64,000 nucleotides of DNA. Origin: Paralithodes platypus (taxonomy: Eukaryota; Arthropoda; Malacostraca; Decapoda; Lithodidae). Under the pieces are notes generated by a model. That model did not search any database, was not told the DNA's origin, and saw only the letters and a list, made by a program, of their open reading frames with translations. The DNA lies in NCBI GenBank assembly GCA_032716605.1, contig CM064569.1, forward strand, positions 13,012,079 through 13,076,078, written 5' to 3'. Shown piece after piece: positions 59,579 to 64,000 of the stretch (the first letter of the stretch is position 1; the number at the start of each line of letters is the position of its first letter). A program made the translations under genes and the position numbers.

Positions 59579-59783
59579 GGGCAGGCAAATGGGAGTGGGA
59601 AGAGACAGAAACGAGGGCCGTGCGTGCGAGGAATGATAAAATAATGCAAGTCTGTGAGAAAATGATGGAGAAAGCGAGTACTGAGGAGGCGGGTGTTTTT
59701 AAGGTTGGGCAGAAGAGTTGATACTGATACGGGTTGATCTGCAAGCAAACAAATTCTTAAACAGTGAGTAAAAATTATGAACA

Positions 59784-60574
59784 TTGAAATTTATTGTTGA
59801 AAGTAAAACAGTAAAGTTGCCTGTACTTCTGTTGGCTGATAATACAGTTCTGATGAGCGATAGTGAATGGGAGTTGCAGGGGCTGGTAAATATGTTTGGA
59901 ACAGTGTGTGAAAAACGGAATCTGAAGGTAAATACGGGGAAGAGGAAGGTTATGGTCTTGAAAGGCGTGCAGCCACAGAGTGTGAGGTGAGGTTGAACAA
60001 TCAGGATATGGAGAATGTAAGCTCATTTAAGTATTTGGGCAGTGTGTTGAGTAAAGATGGGAGTATGGACGAAGAAGTGCGGGAGAGGGTGCAACAGGGG
60101 AAGAGGGTTGTAGGAACGCTGACAGCAATAAGAAGAAATAGGGTGGTCAGAATGGAAGTAAAGAAGTCTTTGCATAACAGTATGGTAAGCCCGACATTGA
60201 CTTACAGGAGCAAAGCATGGACGTTGGTGAAGAGACTAAAACCAAGAGTGAGAGGGGTGGAAATCAGTTATTTGAGAAGTGTGTGCGGAGTTACATGGAG
60301 GGATAGACAAACGAATGAGCAAGTACGAGAGAGGTGTGGTGTGGATGTAGTTGTGCTGGAAAGTGTAAAAAGGAACACCTTGAGATGGTTCGGCCATGTG
60401 GAACGTATGGGAAACGAGAGGATGACTAAGAGAGAGCACGAGAGTGAGGCGGAAGGACAGAGAGGGAGAGGTAGACCGAGTGAAAGGTGGAAGGATGGAT
60501 TTAAGAAGTATATGAGTGAAGGTTGTGCTGGATGGGAGGAGGGGCATCGACTGACTGGGGACAGAGGTGCATAG
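59784..60574 (+). pseudogene. RTE-like RT C-terminal remnant
   Basis: First frame (59784-59990): LLLADNTVLMSDSEWELQGL and VCEKRNLKVNTGKRKVMVLK, the RT block containing the catalytic motif, here ADNT instead of ADDT, so one catalytic aspartate is lost. A frameshift near 59985 leads to 59987-60574: NVSSFKYLGSVLSKDGSMDE, RNRVVRMEVKKSLHNSMV, TWRDRQTNEQVRERCGV, LRWFGHVERMGNERM and GRGRPSERWKDG. These are typical of RTE-type non-LTR elements common in marine invertebrates. The 3' end follows at about 60600-60640 with CGGCAATAGATAGATACATAG, a short-repeat tail. EN and most of RT are missing. Confidence 0.83.
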
Positions 60575-60640
60575 GGCCGTTTCGTTAGTGGCCACCCCTT
60601 CGGGATCACGACGTCCGGCAATAGATAGATACATAGTCTA

Positions 60641-61769
60641 TTTTCTTTTTTTACTCAGACACATTGACTCAGAGGAATTTTCCGGTGAGAGTGCTCTTGT
60701 GAACCAGGAATTAATATGATCATCTTTCATCCACACCTCCCTAAGGCAAACTCTGGTCTCAGTCTGTTTACCAAGGATATTAATATATTAACAGCCTTTG
60801 ATCACGTATTCATAGCCTGTAGTCCGCTCGGAGCAGCGATATACTGGGTTACAAGCTGGTAATTTTAAGGGGACAGCTTTATTTGCATATAAAGTAAAGT
60901 ATGTATACAAATAAAAATATTTTGTTAGTACAGTTAGCGTTAATGGAAACATTTCTACCCAAAATTGCTCAAATGTGTCTTGAAGGGGAATCTTGGTAGT
61001 ATTTATCTATTAAGCTTGATGGAGGCCTAGAGAGGATATTATATATATATTAGCAAATAAATACAAATCTCCCCTTATTGGTAATAATTGAATCCCATGT
61101 GATGGCTAAGAAGTGTTAATAAAATTGACTTAAACTTAAAGTCAGCCATGTAGTTCGTATCTTAATTGGGATGGAGTCAAACTATTTTATTCTACTTATG
61201 GAGGACTCAAAAGCCTTCATGATTGCAAACAAGAACACTCTATTTTTTAATTTACCAACATTCTGCTGACTGCTGCAAAACCTATGTCTAAAATTGCAAT
61301 ATACATAAACAATATGTAACTATGAACACGGCAATATTCAGTTTGTTATTGAATATAAACTGCTTCAATTATTTAGCTTCAATGTTGTAGCGCTTTCGTA
61401 ACTGATGATCATTTTATATTTGTTATTATTGCATGTTTGTATTATTGTTTTTCTCTTTCCGAAATATTGACATAATTTTTAATCAGGTAGTTTTGGGCTT
61501 TCTTTTACGAAACAATTGCGGATGTCCCATTTAATACTACTTATAATGCATTTCTTATAATAAATTCATGATAGATCCCTTTGTTAGATCTTTTGTGAAA
61601 CAATTGATTTTTTTCTCTAATAATTACCGACGACAAGCGTTGTAAAGCACCGATGAGCCCCCCGTCAAACGTTGTCATGCAACCACTTAGTCGCTGCCGC
61701 CTCATTGCCATTTCCATGTTCATTCGTAGGGTTGAAAAACCTTAGACATTAGGGCAATTATAGGTGACT
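60641..61769. other. Unrecognised AT-rich sequence
   Basis: About 1.1 kb. I find no supported gene, repeat array or element. An AAGCTTGATGGAGGCCTAG segment near 61012 resembles one near 62296, but too little is shared to define a repeat. Confidence 0.5.
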
Positions 61770-61773
61770 TTAA

Positions 61774-61988
61774 CCCTTTCAGCACGATGACGTCATTTTC
61801 ATCATATTCTGGTTGCCAGCAGACGCTTTTCTTAACCGTATGATATACCACTAGGAATCTAGAGGGTAAATACAATCTCAATAAACCCCCTGAATAAGAG
61901 GTCCTTTTTAAACTGCCAAAAATAAAACAATCTAAATTTAGCGATAATAAAACATAATTATTATAAAAGCGTCATCGTGTTCAAGGGG
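61774..61988. mobile_element. 215-bp TTAA-flanked MITE
   Basis: Flanked by TTAA at 61770-61773 and 61989-61992. Ends form an imperfect inverted repeat: CCCTTTCAGCACGATGACG at the left and, on the other strand at the right, CCCCTTGAACACGATGACGC. The interior is AT-rich and non-coding. TTAA duplication and CCC-starting ends indicate a piggyBac-mobilised non-autonomous element, unrelated in sequence to the larger MITE at 32581 and 47277. Confidence 0.8.
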
Positions 61989-61992
61989 TTAA

Positions 61993-62396
61993 TACCATGG
62001 CAAGTTTAAAGGGATAGTACTCGCTTTTTCTGGACTCACTTCTCCCTCATGCTTAGCATATTAGTTTTGAGGTTTTAAGACGTTCGTTCCGTTAGTGTAT
62101 CGATTTTGAGATCTTTTGCCTCATTTTTGTTGTCAATATTAAGACCTTTCCTGCCGTTTAGGTGTCGATATTCGTTCCTGGCGAGCGATAGCGAGCCTCT
62201 AATTTTAGAAGGAACCAGCCTTTGGCCGGAACATTTTTCTACCGAAAAATGTACAAATTTATCTGGAAAGGGTGTATCTAGGGTGTGTTTTTCTAAGCTT
62301 GATGGAGGTCTAGCAAGCAAACTCAAAAATATATTAAAAAATATACTGTATACAAGCACTACCCCCTTAAACTAATGGCAACTTTAATATAATGCC
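61993..62396. other. Unrecognised non-repetitive sequence
   Basis: About 400 bp between the MITE and the 36-bp minisatellite. ORFs of up to 94 codons on both strands overlap one another and show no known motif, so I do not call a gene. Confidence 0.5.
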
Positions 62397-64000
62397 CACA
62401 AATACCCCCACAGCATGGTGTCTGAGAGCTCCCTACAACCCCCACACATCATAGTCTAAGAGCAATACACAACCCCCATACATAATACTGTCTAAGAACC
62501 ACACACAACCCCCACACATTATACTGTCTAAGTGCAACACACAACCCCCACACATCATACTGTCTGAGAGCATCACACTACCCCCACACATCATACTGTC
62601 TGAGAGCAACACACAACCCCCACACATCATACTGTCTAAGAGCATCACACTACCCCCACACATCATACTGTCTGAGAGCAACACACAGCCCCCACACATC
62701 ATACTGTCTGAGAGCATCACACTACCCCCACACATCATACTGTCTGAGAGCAACACAACCCCCACACATCATACTGTCTGAGAGCATCACACTACCCCCA
62801 CACATCATACTGTCTGAGAGCAACACACAACCCCCACACATCATACTGTCTGAGAGTATCCCACAACCCCCACACATCATACTGTCTGAGAGTATCCCAC
62901 AACCCCCACACATCATACTGTCTGAGAGCAATTCACAACCTCCACACATCATACTGTCTGAGAGCAACACACAACCCCCACACATCATACTGTCTGAGAG
63001 CATCACACTACCCCCACACATCATACTGTCTTAGAGCATCACACAACCCCCACACATCATACTGTCTGAGAGCAATTCACAACCTCCACACATCATACTG
63101 TCTGAGAGCAACACACAAACCCCCACACATCATACTGTCTGAGAGCATCACACTACCCCCACACATCATACTGCCTGAGAGCATCACACAACCCCCACAC
63201 ATCATACTGTCTGAGAGCAATTCACAACCTCCACACATCATACTGTCTGAGAGCAACACACAACCCCCACACATCATACTGTCTGAGAGCATCACACTAC
63301 CCCCACACATCATACTGTCTGAGAGCATCACACAACCCCCACACATCATACTGTCTGAGAGCAATTCACAACCTCCACACATCATACTGTCTGAGAACGT
63401 CAAACAACCCCCACACATCATACTGTCTGAGAGCAACTCACAACCGCCACACATCATACTGTCTGAGAGCATCACACAACCCCCACACATCATACTGCCT
63501 GAGAGCAACTCACAACCCCCACACATCATACTGTCTGAGAGCAACACACAACCCCGACACACCATACTGTCTAAGAGCAACACATAACCCCCACACATCA
63601 TACTGTCTGAGAGCATCACACAACCCCCTACACATCATACTGTCTGAGATCAACACACAACCCCCACACATCATACTGTCTGAGAGCATCACACAACCCC
63701 CAAACATCATACTGTCTAAGAGCTGCCTACAACCCCCACACATCATATTGTCCGAGAACACCAAGCAACCCCCACACATCATGCCACCTAAGAGCAGCCG
63801 CCAACCCCCACACATCACGTTGCCCTTGAGCAGCCCTCTAACGCTCACACACCATGCTTCCCGAGAGCGGCTCCCAACTGCCATACACCAATGCCGGAGA
63901 GCAGGCCACAACATCATGCCCCCTGCTAATAACTCGCACATTATACTGCCCGAGAGCAGTCCATAACCTTTATAAATCATACTTTCCAAGAATACCTCCC
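62397..64000. repeat. 36-bp minisatellite, continuing past the window end
   Basis: About 43 copies of a 36-bp unit with the core CACATCATACTGTCTGAGAG followed by a variable CAnnCACAAC and CCCCCA segment. Unit variants recur in the middle in a fixed four-unit order, giving a 144-bp higher-order repeat: the CAATTCACAACC variant occurs at about 62931, 63075, 63220 and 63364. Since 36 is divisible by three the minus strand is open over long stretches (62433-62765, 62722-63024, 63077-63619, 63510-63989), encoding a 12-residue MMCGGCVLLSDS repeat, with frame changes at small indels. Copies degrade after about 63730. No flanking exon, signal peptide or start context supports a gene. Confidence 0.93.

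Noticed and set aside
59446..59784. ORFs with SLSLSL and THTHTH repeats
   Set aside because: Direct translation of the GT/GA microsatellite.

Overview
The window is eukaryotic, repeat-dominated DNA with no recognisable host gene. Every protein-coding stretch I can support belongs to a mobile element, and most are broken. The mix (CR1-like, Jockey-like and RTE-like non-LTR elements, a BEL/Pao element, a Ty3/gypsy element, a Penelope-like fragment, TTAA-flanked MITEs, long minisatellites, GT/GA microsatellites) fits an invertebrate. An arthropod, perhaps a decapod crustacean, is my best guess, but the sequence does not prove it.

Layout. About 24 kb in several blocks (1-12655, 19086-21140, 21975-22747, 44999-47276, 47912-51073, 51607-54597, 56266-56352) is one modular satellite, built from a 22-bp word containing TTAGGTCAGAGACACTAG and an 18-bp word GAGGCCATAACCACTCAG. 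It shows higher-order repeats of about 1.03 and 4.435 kb at the left, and about 0.9 and 1.8 kb near 48-54 kb. All other elements up to 57.5 kb sit inside or beside this array.

12656-19085 is a Jockey-like copy split by a nearly full-length CR1-like element (12886-18417) with an intact ORF1 (zinc-finger, coiled-coil and SGNH-esterase regions) and an EN-RT ORF2 carrying one frameshift and one stop. 21141-21974 is a CR1-like 3' end split by another Jockey-like fragment.

22748-44998 is a BEL/Pao retrotransposon on the minus strand with paired ~0.8-kb LTRs and target duplication CCATT. It holds a Penelope-like fragment in gag and a Jockey-like fragment between RNase H and integrase. That Jockey-like fragment was split by a 13-kb plus-strand Ty3/gypsy element (25315-38423) with 1.8-kb LTRs. 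The gypsy element carries a 3.1-kb CR1-like insertion in its 5' LTR and a TTAA-flanked MITE in pol. Its pol order is protease, integrase, reverse transcriptase, RNase H, which is the copia-like order of the Gmr1 group and the most notable observation here.

54598-57500 holds a minus-strand CR1-like 3' fragment split by a 1.34-kb near-palindrome, then a Jockey-like pseudogene with a 36-G run. 57500-62400 is mostly unrecognised sequence with a 335-bp tandem duplication, a GT/GA microsatellite, an RTE-like pseudogene and a 215-bp TTAA MITE. 62397-64000 is a 36-bp minisatellite, open on the minus strand, running off the window.

There is no host pathway to describe. The window reads as a stratified record of transposition into satellite DNA. 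By-eye LTR differences (~5% for BEL, ~1% for gypsy) agree with the nesting order.
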